This document shows positions 1 through 9,687 of a DNA stretch of 10,996 bases, piece by piece. The notes beneath the pieces are model-generated. The model was not told where the DNA came from and searched no databases. It worked only from the letters and a program-made list of their open reading frames with translations. Both the position numbers and the translations under genes were made by a program. The DNA lies in the NCBI GenBank assembly GCA_964603915.1, contig CAZRWU010000111.1, forward strand, positions 1 through 10,996. Reading direction: 5' to 3'. The first letter of the stretch is position 1. Each line of letters begins with the position of its first letter. Source of the stretch: REEP01 sp964603915 (lineage in GTDB: Bacteria; Pseudomonadota; Alphaproteobacteria; Rhodospirillales; Defluviicoccaceae).

Positions 1-1520
1 AACCAGCGATCGTGGCTGATGATCACGGCGCCGCCGGGAAAGTCGACCAGCGCATCCTCCAGCGCCCGCAAGGTGTCGACGTCGAGATGATTGGTCGGCT
101 CGTCGAGCAGGATGACGTTGGCGCCGGACTTCAGCATCTTGGCGAGATGGACCCGGTTGCGCTCGCCGCCGGAGAGGTCGCCCACCCGCTTTTGCTGGTC
201 CGGCCCCTTGAAGGCGAATTGGCCGACGTAGGCGCGGCTTTGCATCTTGCGCTTGCCCAGTTCGATCTCGTCCTGGCCGCCCGAGATCTCTTCCCAAACC
301 GTCCGGCCGCTGTCCAGCGCGTCGCGCGACTGATCGACATAGCCGAGAACGACGCTCTCGCCGATCCGCAGCGATCCGGCGTCCGGCTGCTCCTCGCCGA
401 CGATCATGCGGAACAGCGTCGTCTTGCCGGCGCCGTTGGGCCCGATCACGCCGACGATGCCGCCCGGCGGCAAGCGAAAGCTGAGATCGTCGATGAGAAG
501 CCGGTTGCCGTACCCCTTGCGCAGATGCTCGGCCTCGATCACCAGGCTGCCCAGACGCGGCCCGGGCGGAATGACGATCTGCGCCGCGCCGAGCGGCTTG
601 TCGCGCGAGGCGGCGAGAAGCGCTTCGTATGATGCGATGCGCGCCTTGCTCTTGGCTTGACGGGCGCGGGGCGACTGCCGGATCCACTCCAGCTCGTGCT
701 TGAGGGTGCGCTGGCGGGCGCTCTCCTGCTTTTCCTCGATCTCGAGGCGCTTTTGCTTCTGCTCGAGCCAGGATGAATAGTTCCCCTGGTAGGGGATGCC
801 GTGGCCGCGGTCGAGTTCCAGGATCCAGCCGGTGACGTGATCGAGAAAGTAGCGGTCGTGGGTGACGATCATCACCGTGCCGTCGTAGTCTTTCAGAAAG
901 CGCTCCAACCAGGCGACGGACTCCGCGTCGAGGTGGTTGGTCGGCTCGTCCAGGAGCAGCATGTCGGGATGTTCGAGCAGCAGCCGGCAGAGGGCGACCC
1001 GCCGGCGCTCCCCGCCCGAAAGGATTGTCACATCGGCCTCGGGCGACGGACAGCGCAACGCATCCATCGCCACGTCGACCGTCCGTTCGAGATCCCAGCC
1101 GTTCACGGCGTCGATCTTTTCCTGAAGCGCGCCCTGTTCCTCCAGAAGAGCGTTCATCTCGTCATCGTCGAGCGGTTCGGCGAAGCGGGCGCTGAGTGCG
1201 TTGAAGCGATCGAGCAGGTCCTTGGTTTCGGCGAGCGCCTCCATGATGTTGCCGCCGACATCCTTGGCCGGATCAAGCTGGGGCTCTTGCGGCAGGTAGC
1301 CGACCCTGACGCCCTCGGCCGGCCACGCCTCGCCGGTGAAATCCGTCTCAAGACCGGCCATGATCTTAAGCAATGTCGATTTGCCCGCTCCGTTCGCCCC
1401 GAGAACGCCGATCTTGGCGCCTGGAAAGAACGACAAGGTGATGTCTTTCAATACCTGCCGGCCGCCTGGATACGTCTTCGACAGACCCTTCATCACATAG
1501 ATGTACTGATAGCTCGCCAT
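1..1520 (-). CDS. ettA: Energy-dependent translational throttle protein EttA (ABC-F ATPase), 3' end outside window
   Basis: ABC-F ATPase that binds the ribosomal E site and couples the ATP/ADP ratio to entry into translation elongation (known for E. coli EttA). It acts in the cytoplasm and has no membrane domain. The reading starts at the ATG complementary to 1518-1520 (MASYQYIYVMKGLSKTYPGG). It contains two ABC cassettes: Walker A GANGAGKST at residues 41-49 and GPNGAGKTT at 360-368; signature LSGGE at 167-171 and 449-453; and Walker B DEPTNHLD at 191-198 and 473-480. The stretch between signature and Walker A of the two halves includes the charged interdomain linker typical of ABC-F proteins. 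Early motifs such as LSFFPGAKIGVLG and the linker segment LEWIRQSPRARQAKSKARI match EttA rather than Uup or YheS. About 506 codons are present of a usual ~555, ending at HDRW, so only the C-terminal tail is missing. No clear Shine-Dalgarno sequence precedes the ATG. It is divergent from the receiver gene and probably unrelated to it in function. Confidence 0.95.
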   Translation of the reverse strand, partial: MASYQYIYVMKGLSKTYPGGRQVLKDITLSFFPGAKIGVLGANGAGKSTLLKIMAGLETDFTGEAWPAEGVRVGYLPQEPQLDPAKDVGGNIMEALAETKDLLDRFNALSARFAEPLDDDEMNALLEEQGALQEKIDAVNGWDLERTVDVAMDALRCPSPEADVTILSGGERRRVALCRLLLEHPDMLLLDEPTNHLDAESVAWLERFLKDYDGTVMIVTHDRYFLDHVTGWILELDRGHGIPYQGNYSSWLEQKQKRLEIEEKQESARQRTLKHELEWIRQSPRARQAKSKARIASYEALLAASRDKPLGAAQIVIPPGPRLGSLVIEAEHLRKGYGNRLLIDDLSFRLPPGGIVGVIGPNGAGKTTLFRMIVGEEQPDAGSLRIGESVVLGYVDQSRDALDSGRTVWEEISGGQDEIELGKRKMQSRAYVGQFAFKGPDQQKRVGDLSGGERNRVHLAKMLKSGANVILLDEPTNHLDVDTLRALEDALVDFPGGAVIISHDRW

Positions 1521-1829
1521 GGGACCGTTCGACTTCGGGGTTGCAGTGGATGGTCGCGCGAGGCGGCCGCGAGAGGCGGCGCCAGCCTCACAACACGAGA
1601 ACCGCCCTTAAAGGTTCGGCATCATAAGGCGGCCGCGCGGCGAAGGCCACCGCGAACCGCAAGCGCCGCTCCACCCGAAGCGGGTGACGGATAACAACCT
1701 ACCGCTTGAAGTCACCCGTATTATGGTTCAATTTGCCAAAAGAGTTCGTCGGAGGGCGTCAAGCGCGTATATCCGACGATCCGATCATAAGACGGTCGCC
1801 GAAAAAGACGCGCGTGTGGGAGTGGCGAG
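1521..1829. promoter_or_regulatory. Divergent intergenic region between ettA and the receiver gene
   Basis: This 309-bp region has no convincing gene and must hold promoters for both flanking genes. Its ettA-proximal half is very GC-rich; the half near 1700-1800 is more AT-rich, as expected of promoter DNA. On the minus strand, TAATAC (complement of 1719-1724 or so) resembles a -10 box for ettA, but no good -35 sits at the right distance. On the plus strand TTGAAG near 1706 is a possible -35 box, followed 17 bp later only by the poor CAATTT. A small inverted repeat GAACC (1599-1603) / GGTTC (1613-1617) with a 9-nt gap lies in what would be the ettA leader. The promoter assignments are weak. 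The receiver gene has a good ribosome binding site, GGGAG at 1818-1822, seven bases before its ATG. Confidence 0.4.
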
Positions 1830-2198
1830 ATGACCAAGTCTATTCTGGTGGTCGAGGACGAGCCGAATATCGTCCTGTCGCTCCAGTTTCTGATGAAGCA
1901 AGCGGGCTTTGACGTGCGGGTCGCGCGAGACGGTGATGAAGCGCTGCGCGAAGTGGAAAGCCGGGCGCCGGATCTCATTCTGCTGGACGTCATGATCCCC
2001 AAGCGGGATGGTTACGACGTCTGTCAGACCATTCGCGCCAATCCCGAGTGGGGGTATATCTACATCATCATGCTGACCGCGAAAGGACGGGAGGTCGACA
2101 GGGAGAAAGGGATTTCTCTTGGCGCCAACGATTACGTCACCAAACCGTTTTCGACGCGCGATTTGACGGAGAAAGTGAAGCAAATTCTCAACCGTTAG
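1830..2198 (+). CDS. Stand-alone CheY-like response regulator receiver
   Basis: Single-domain receiver of 122 residues with no output domain, the normal length for CheY-like proteins. It would accept a phosphoryl group from a histidine kinase and act by protein contact. The key residues are in place: acidic pocket E9/D10/E11, phospho-acceptor D53 in LLDVMIP, switch threonine T83 in MLTAKG, and K105 in the KPF motif. The segment GANDYVTKPFSTRDL resembles receivers of the PhoB/OmpR type, but the gene stops right after helix 5, so no DNA-binding domain was lost within the window. A Shine-Dalgarno GGGAG at 1818-1822 fixes the start. The next gene follows on the same strand after 72 bp. The kinase at 4761-7487 has no receiver of its own and is the natural partner (inference). 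The adjacent pseudokinase-exonuclease is a possible target of the phosphorylated receiver. Family assignment is sure; partner and output are not. Confidence 0.93.
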   Translation: MTKSILVVEDEPNIVLSLQFLMKQAGFDVRVARDGDEALREVESRAPDLILLDVMIPKRDGYDVCQTIRANPEWGYIYIIMLTAKGREVDREKGISLGANDYVTKPFSTRDLTEKVKQILNR

Positions 2199-2270
2199 CT
2201 CTTGAGAGCAACAACACCGCAAGCCCGGAAGAGGCGATTAACTGTCGTGGTGAGGTAGCGTCCGGTACCG

Positions 2271-4385
2271 ATGAGCCCGCGGCTCGTTTTGATACTTTGC
2301 TTTTCAGCCGTCGCGATCGCCGCGTTCGCCGCTGTCGCGGTGGGCATATGGCTGATCGAGGCCAACCTTTCCGATGACCTCACTGGCATCGCCGAGATGG
2401 TGATCGTTTACGGCGGCGGCATCGCGTTTCTGTTGGTTGCGATGATCACGGTGGTGTGGGGATACCTCGATCATGTCTTCGCCCAGCCGCTGGTGGCCTT
2501 GGTCCGGGGAATCCAGACGGTCATTTACGCCAATCCGGAACACCGCATCGAAATCGACGATTCGCACCAACTGGACGGACTTCCCGACGCCGTCAAGCAA
2601 CTGGTCGACCAGATGGCGGCGGCGCGCACGCGCGTTAACGAAGCGATCTCCCAAGCGACGGCGCGTGTCGAACAGCAAAAGCATCAGCTGGAAGTCATTC
2701 TCCAGGACCTGCACGAAGGCGTCATCGTTTGCAATCTCAACCATCACATTTTGCTTTATAACAACCGCGCGGTGGATCTCTTGCATGTCGGCGGCCAGAT
2801 CGGTCTCGACCGGTCGCTGTTCAGCTTCACCAACCGGCAGCCGATCCTTCATGCCCTCGGCCGTTTGACCAACCGGCTCGCCGCAGGGTCCGCCGAGCAG
2901 CATCCGGAAGGCCTCACCGTCCCGTTTATCTGCGCGACCACGGACGGACGCCATACCCTCGAAGGGCGAATGAGCCTGGTGCAGGATGTCGAAGGCAATC
3001 CGAGCGGCTATGTCATTTCCTTCGAGGACAAGACACAGGAACTGGCGGCGCTCGGCCTTCGCGACCGACTTCTGCGGGAATCCACCGAAGGCTTGATGGC
3101 GCCTGTCGGCAATCTGCGCGCCGCCGCCGAGATTCTCGTCGCTCACCCGGATATGAGCGCGGAAGAGCAAGCCCAGTTCAAGCAGGTGGTGATCAACGAA
3201 GCCAACTTTCTCACCACCCGGCTGGAACAGCTTGCCGGCCATTACCGCGACGTCATCACCGGGCACTGGCCGACAACGGATATTTTCTCGGCCAACTTGT
3301 TCAATAATCTATTGCGCCGGCTGCGCGACGAGAGAAATCTGCGCGTCGTCATGACCGGCATTCCGCAATGGCTGCACGGCGACAGCTATACGCTGGTCGA
3401 GGTGCTCGATCAGCTGATTCACCGCGTCAGCGCCTATTCCGGCGCCGTCGCCTTCGACTTGGAGGCGGTCGGCGGCGAGCGCCATGTCTATCTCGACGTC
3501 ATCTGGAAAGGCACGCCCATTCCGGCCGCCATGCTCGATCAATGGCTCGACGAGCATCTCGAGGAAGCATTTGGCCGCCTCAGCCTGCGGGACGTTCTCG
3601 AACATCACAAGACCGACGTGTGGAGCCTGTCCTATCGCGAGGATCACGCCCGGCTTCGGCTTCCCCTGCCGCCGGCGGTGCAACCGCCGACCAAGCGGGA
3701 CGCCCGTCGCCTGCCTCCCCGCCCTGAATTCTACGATTTTTCCCTTCTCAAACGGCCGGATCTTGCCGAACTGGCGGACAAGCCGCTGAGATCTCTCAAT
3801 TATGTTGTGTTCGATACGGAAACCACGGGACTCCAGCCCTCGGCCGGTGACGAAATCATCTCCATCGCCGGCGTGCGGGTCGTCAATGGCCGCATTCTCA
3901 CCGGCGAGTCGTTCGAGCGTCTGATCGATCCAGGCCGCGTCATCCCCAAGGACTCGGTGCGCTTTCACGGCATCACCGACGAAATGGTCAAGGACAAACC
4001 GCCGCTTGTGGTGGTTCTGCCGCAGTTCCGCGAGTTCGTCGGCGACGCCGTGCTGGTCGCGCACAATGCCGCCTTCGACTTGAAGTTCTTGAAGCTCAAG
4101 GAAGCCGAAAGCGGCGTTCGTTTCGACATGCCCGTTCTCGACACGCTCCTTCTATCCGTCTTCCTTCATGACTACACCACCAAGCACAGCCTGGATGTCG
4201 TTGCCGAGCGGTTCGGCATCGAGGTGCGCGGACGCCACACGGCCCTCGGCGACGCGCTGGTCACCGCGGGCGTTTTCCTGAAAATGATCGACGTGCTCGA
4301 GTCGCGCGGCATCACCACCCTCGATCAGGCGACCGAGGCCGCGCACAGCATCGTCGAGGTCCGCGCTCGTCAAGCCAACTTCTGA
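2271..4385 (+). CDS. Membrane PAS/pseudo-histidine-kinase protein fused to a C-terminal DEDDh (DnaQ-like) 3'-5' exonuclease
   Basis: This 704-residue protein has an unusual architecture. TM1 spans about 5-29 and TM2 about 43-66, with a loop of only ~13 residues between them, so there is no real periplasmic sensor domain. A HAMP-like/coiled-coil stretch (67-143) and a PAS-like domain (~144-250) follow. Residues ~258-470 look like a histidine kinase core that has lost its chemistry. In EGLMAPVGNL (273-282) the expected His is E273 while P278 is kept. The two N-box Asn positions are Q381 and R385, the DxGxG box reads WKGTPIP, and the glycine-rich G2 box is gone. Residues ~505-690 form a DnaQ/epsilon-type exonuclease with D515 and E517 (DTETTGL), D603 (HNAAFD), H656 and D661 (HTALGD), the full DEDDh set, predicted to cut DNA or RNA 3' to 5' on the cytoplasmic side. 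TAG at 2256-2258 in frame upstream leaves ATG 2271 as the first good start; a GAGG lies 15 bases before it, rather far. Exonuclease identity is strong; substrate and function are unknown. Confidence 0.88.
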   Translation: MSPRLVLILCFSAVAIAAFAAVAVGIWLIEANLSDDLTGIAEMVIVYGGGIAFLLVAMITVVWGYLDHVFAQPLVALVRGIQTVIYANPEHRIEIDDSHQLDGLPDAVKQLVDQMAAARTRVNEAISQATARVEQQKHQLEVILQDLHEGVIVCNLNHHILLYNNRAVDLLHVGGQIGLDRSLFSFTNRQPILHALGRLTNRLAAGSAEQHPEGLTVPFICATTDGRHTLEGRMSLVQDVEGNPSGYVISFEDKTQELAALGLRDRLLRESTEGLMAPVGNLRAAAEILVAHPDMSAEEQAQFKQVVINEANFLTTRLEQLAGHYRDVITGHWPTTDIFSANLFNNLLRRLRDERNLRVVMTGIPQWLHGDSYTLVEVLDQLIHRVSAYSGAVAFDLEAVGGERHVYLDVIWKGTPIPAAMLDQWLDEHLEEAFGRLSLRDVLEHHKTDVWSLSYREDHARLRLPLPPAVQPPTKRDARRLPPRPEFYDFSLLKRPDLAELADKPLRSLNYVVFDTETTGLQPSAGDEIISIAGVRVVNGRILTGESFERLIDPGRVIPKDSVRFHGITDEMVKDKPPLVVVLPQFREFVGDAVLVAHNAAFDLKFLKLKEAESGVRFDMPVLDTLLLSVFLHDYTTKHSLDVVAERFGIEVRGRHTALGDALVTAGVFLKMIDVLESRGITTLDQATEAAHSIVEVRARQANF

Positions 4386-4396
4386 GACGCAAGGCC

Positions 4397-4438
4397 ATGC
4401 AAGAAACGCCACCGCAAGACTGCGACAACCCGCGATGA
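4397..4438 (+). other. Possible 13-codon upstream ORF coupled to the two-TM gene
   Basis: ATG at 4397 opens a 13-codon frame (MQETPPQDCDNPR) whose stop TGA at 4436-4438 overlaps the ATG at 4435 of the next gene as ATGA. AAGG lies only two bases before this ATG, too close for a normal Shine-Dalgarno. The downstream ATG itself has no recognisable ribosome binding site, which makes translational coupling conceivable. Such an overlap can easily arise by chance. Confidence 0.15.
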
Positions 4439-4758
4439 ACACGACCGGCCAAGGCGCCTTCCACTCCAGCGACCGGAACGACGCCGGCGCCGGCGAGCGT
4501 GCTCCCTACCGCGTCGATGAACGCGCCATCGGCCTTTTCGTGCTCGGCGTCGTGTTGTTCAACCCGCTCATGTTGGATGTCTTTGACCGTGGCGCCGGTG
4601 TCGTCCTGTTTGGCGTTCCGCTTCTGTTCCTTTACGTTTTCGGCGCCTGGACGTTGCTGATCGCCCTTCTCGCCTGCATTGTGGGAGCGCGTCCTCCAGG
4701 GGAAGAGCGCCCCGAAGAAAAAGTGCAAGGCGCCGAGCCGCCAAGCGAGACGCCGTAG
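4435..4758 (+). CDS. Small two-TM membrane protein upstream of the SSS-domain kinase, function unknown
   Basis: A 107-residue protein with a hydrophilic N-terminus (1-30), a hydrophobic helix at ~31-50 (AIGLFVLGVVLFNPLMLDVF), a short DRGAG turn, a second hydrophobic stretch at ~55-83, and a charged Glu/Pro-rich tail (ARPPGEERPEEK). No domain is recognised. It is not the usual DUF485 or DUF4212 small symporter subunit as far as I can judge, although size and topology are similar. Its stop at 4756-4758 is two bases before the kinase ATG at 4761, so the two are almost surely co-translated, and an accessory role for the SSS domain (assembly, stability or gating) is the simplest inference. The start is uncertain: ATG 4435 has no clear ribosome binding site. 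Codon use matches the neighbours, and the hydrophobic pattern argues it is real. Confidence 0.8.
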   Translation: MNTTGQGAFHSSDRNDAGAGERAPYRVDERAIGLFVLGVVLFNPLMLDVFDRGAGVVLFGVPLLFLYVFGAWTLLIALLACIVGARPPGEERPEEKVQGAEPPSETP

Positions 4759-4760
4759 CG

Positions 4761-7487
<2,727 letters not shown>

Positions 7488-7530
7488 GGCACGATCGTTC
7501 CGCCTCGCGGCGGCGCACAGCGACGCCTTT

Positions 7531-7553
7531 CTTGCCGCGCCGATGGCGGCAAG
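7531..7553. terminator. Stem-loop between convergent genes, possible bidirectional terminator
   Basis: A perfect 8-bp stem CTTGCCGC (7531-7538) / GCGGCAAG (7546-7553) with a 7-nt loop lies in the 69-bp gap between the convergent kinase and DUF294 genes. It starts four bases after the DUF294 stop when read on the minus strand. Neither side has a U-tract after the stem, so intrinsic termination is not assured. Position is the main argument. Confidence 0.4.
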
Positions 7554-7556
7554 CGA

Positions 7557-9050
7557 TCAGAACACGTCCGCAGTGAACTCCAGGCGAACCCGCTTGCGCA
7601 GACTGTCGATGGCCTTGAGCGAATCGAGCAACATCAGGCGATCACGCCGCGCCAGGGCCTTGGGCGCGACATAGTAGTTGACCCGCCGCCCCGCCTTGTA
7701 ATCCGCGATCTGCTTGCGAAGCAGAATGTCGGTGATGAGATGAAAGGCGCTGGCGAGATCCTCGTGTTCGGTCACGGTCAGAACGCCACTCTCGTGCAAC
7801 GCGCGAATCCGCTCCAGGGTCGACGTCTCCTCGACGCCCTCGCGGAGCGCGAGAAGACGGATGCCTTCGACCAAGGGAATCGTTCCGGTGTACTTGAGAT
7901 TGACCTGCCCTCGAAACTCGCGCTTTTCCTTTTCGGTCATGAACCCGCCGAAGAAGCCAAGGGCAACGTTATGATCCGCCTGGTCCTGAAACATCTGCCT
8001 GAGGAAAAAGTGATTGTGGCGAACCATCTCGGTCACTTTGTGGCGGAGTTCGACGCCCAGTTCGTACTGTCCCCAGACCGGCTGGAAATCGAAAAAGATG
8101 TCGGCCAGCCGGATGGCGACAAAGTTGCTCTTGCGGCCCCACTGGTTGATCTGGTCGACCCACTGGGAAAGCGTTTTTCGCCATAACGGGTTGACCGCCA
8201 TGCAATAACCGTTGCAGTAGGGAATGCCGATCTCGTTGAGATCCCGGCACAGCCGCTCGGCCAATTCGATGAAGAACGGATCGATCCGATTGTGCTCGGC
8301 GTCGGGATAGTCTTCGAGAATGAAGCCGTTATCCTGATCCGGAAAGAGGTAGTTCTCGCCGCGACCGCCCGACCCCATCACGATGGTGACGGCTTTCACC
8401 GGCGGGTCTCCCCAGCCCTCATTCTTCATCTGCAGCAGATTGGCTTCGCCGATACGACGATACATGTCGTTGTTGATCTGACTGATCACCTGCTGGATCT
8501 CCGGCGCCGGCAGACTGTCGGCAAAGAGCTCTTCGGCCAGTTCGACCTGCGCCGCCCGCACCTGCTTCATGCCGGCGAGCGAGCTCTCGTGCGTCAGTCG
8601 ATCGATCTGGCGCATCAGGCGATCGGTCGCGACCGCCAAGGCGTCGTGCAGGTACAGCATCCCCGCCAGCCGTCCGGCCCGATCGACGGCGGGCATATGC
8701 CTCAGATTGTGACGTCGCATCCAGGCGATCGCATGGTAAAGATAATCGCGCCGCTCGATCGTCAGAACCGGCGAGGTCATCACCGCATCGACGGGAGTCT
8801 CGCCGTCAACGCGAAACGTAATGCGACGCGCAATGTCCTTCTCGGTGATGATGCCGACCGGCCGCCCCGCGGCATCGACGACGACAGCGCATGACGCCTT
8901 GCCCGCGGTGAGATGAGCAATCATTTCGGCGCAGCTCGTCCCCGCGCGAATCGCGAGCGCATCCGCGCGGGGCCGCATGAAATCACGCACCCGCATGCTG
9001 AAAACGGCCGATTGGGTGGGGCCACGTTCGTCTTTGGGCTTATCGAGCAT
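7557..9050 (-). CDS. CBS-pair / DUF294 putative nucleotidyltransferase
   Basis: A 497-residue soluble protein. Two CBS repeats occupy about 20-80 (MRVRDFMRPRADALAI to ITEKDIARRI) and 85-145 (DAVMTSPVLTI to GMLYLHDALAV); CBS pairs often bind adenine nucleotides. A helical linker leads to a DUF294 nucleotidyltransferase domain related to the GlnD N-terminus, with GSGGRGE at 226-232 and the metal-binding D238/D240 in FPDQDNG. A DUF294 C-terminal helical domain (~340-490) follows. Some family members also carry an N-terminal cyclic-nucleotide domain; this one does not. The predicted activity is transfer of a nucleotidyl group to a protein, gated by nucleotide binding at the CBS pair; no target is known to me. 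The ATG at 9048-9050 is preceded by a GAGG-containing ribosome binding site (TGAGGCGGC on the minus strand). The gene is convergent with the kinase and divergent from the SSS transporter. In Pseudomonas aeruginosa a similar gene also lies beside a DnaQ-like exonuclease gene and an SSS transporter (from memory), which supports a shared role. Confidence 0.9.
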   Translation of the reverse strand: MLDKPKDERGPTQSAVFSMRVRDFMRPRADALAIRAGTSCAEMIAHLTAGKASCAVVVDAAGRPVGIITEKDIARRITFRVDGETPVDAVMTSPVLTIERRDYLYHAIAWMRRHNLRHMPAVDRAGRLAGMLYLHDALAVATDRLMRQIDRLTHESSLAGMKQVRAAQVELAEELFADSLPAPEIQQVISQINNDMYRRIGEANLLQMKNEGWGDPPVKAVTIVMGSGGRGENYLFPDQDNGFILEDYPDAEHNRIDPFFIELAERLCRDLNEIGIPYCNGYCMAVNPLWRKTLSQWVDQINQWGRKSNFVAIRLADIFFDFQPVWGQYELGVELRHKVTEMVRHNHFFLRQMFQDQADHNVALGFFGGFMTEKEKREFRGQVNLKYTGTIPLVEGIRLLALREGVEETSTLERIRALHESGVLTVTEHEDLASAFHLITDILLRKQIADYKAGRRVNYYVAPKALARRDRLMLLDSLKAIDSLRKRVRLEFTADVF

Positions 9051-9352
9051 GCCGCCTCACGGTTTTTCCAACGCTTGACGTCGCGCCGTTGGTGCCTCGC
9101 GCCGAACAGCCGACTGCAGGGCCCGCCCGAGATTCGCTACTCCCGCCATCTTTCCAACGGATCGGATGGTGTCCGGTAAAACTAATGTACGCCGGCGATG
9201 CTCCTTTACCAGTACCGGAGTCGGGAACGCATGTATCCCAATCACAGCCATGAAAGCGTCCGTTCGCCTATGCTTCTGATTATTCCTCTAAATGCGAAAG
9301 CCTTGCAAACGTAATCCTGATGCGTGGCAAGAGCCAAGATCATTCTATCATG

Positions 9353-9381
9353 TTGTGTATTGGCCCCGAAAATGTTATGGA
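9353..9381 (+). promoter_or_regulatory. Candidate sigma-70-like promoter
   Basis: TTGTGT (9353-9358) and TATGGA (9376-9381) are separated by 17 bp, the preferred spacing. It lies in the AT-richer part of the gap and would give a leader of about 310 nt before the transporter, passing through the palindrome cluster. Each box has two or more mismatches to consensus, so chance is quite possible. Confidence 0.25.
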
Positions 9382-9466
9382 TTTTCTGAAGCGCTTTTCG
9401 AACCTGCCTGGAGAAGCGTGAAAAGAAGCGTTGGACGATAACAACGTGGAAGCATCGAGCGCCGTA

Positions 9467-9510
9467 GTGAAACATGTTTCACGCTCGGCGATCGTGGGGA
9501 AGGTGAAACG
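9467..9510. repeat. Perfect 16-bp palindrome plus a third half-site, probable operator
   Basis: GTGAAACATGTTTCAC at 9467-9482 is a perfect palindrome. The half-site GTGAAAC recurs at 9503-9509 (GTGAAACG), 20 bp after the palindrome's end. Halves GTGAAACA / TGTTTCAC are the same octamers that make up ParB parS sites (TGTTNCACGTGAAACA), but here they are joined in the opposite order, so this is not a canonical parS. Its place about 190-235 bp upstream of the transporter start suggests a dimeric regulator's binding site. Confidence 0.5.
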
Positions 9511-9687
9511 TCACGGAGGCGGACCGGTCGAAACGGCCGGAACTAGACGTTTCCGCTCATCCTCCTTCCTGTCGTTCGACCTCGGCGCGTATAACTGCCC
9601 AGCGCAGGGCACGCGTGGGTACCGCACATGGTGAGATCTCGGCCGTAAACGGCGCCGGCAGCCGGACGAAGCCGCGACTCGAGAAAG

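Noticed and set aside
801..1694. Long plus-strand open frame (297 codons) opposite ettA, and a similar one at 12-632
   Set aside because: Antisense shadow of ettA. The translation has no recognisable domain, while the minus strand gives complete ABC-F motifs.
1706..1733. Plus-strand sigma-70 promoter TTGAAG-17-CAATTT
   Set aside because: The -10 box is too far from consensus to report as a separate feature.
1785..2222. Minus-strand frame of 145 codons
   Set aside because: Antisense to the receiver gene, whose motifs and ribosome binding site are clear.
2304..3266. Minus-strand frame of 320 codons, with another at 3309-4064
   Set aside because: Both are antisense to the pseudokinase-exonuclease gene and arise from GC-rich third positions.
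9242..9475. Minus-strand frame of 77 codons in the AT-richer gap, considered as a small gene or transposase remnant
   Set aside because: No recognisable motif, no clear ribosome binding site, and no terminal inverted repeats or target duplication nearby. A protein search would settle it.
9467..9482. Canonical chromosomal parS site
   Set aside because: The half-sites are in the reverse order to parS, and no parAB genes are in the window.
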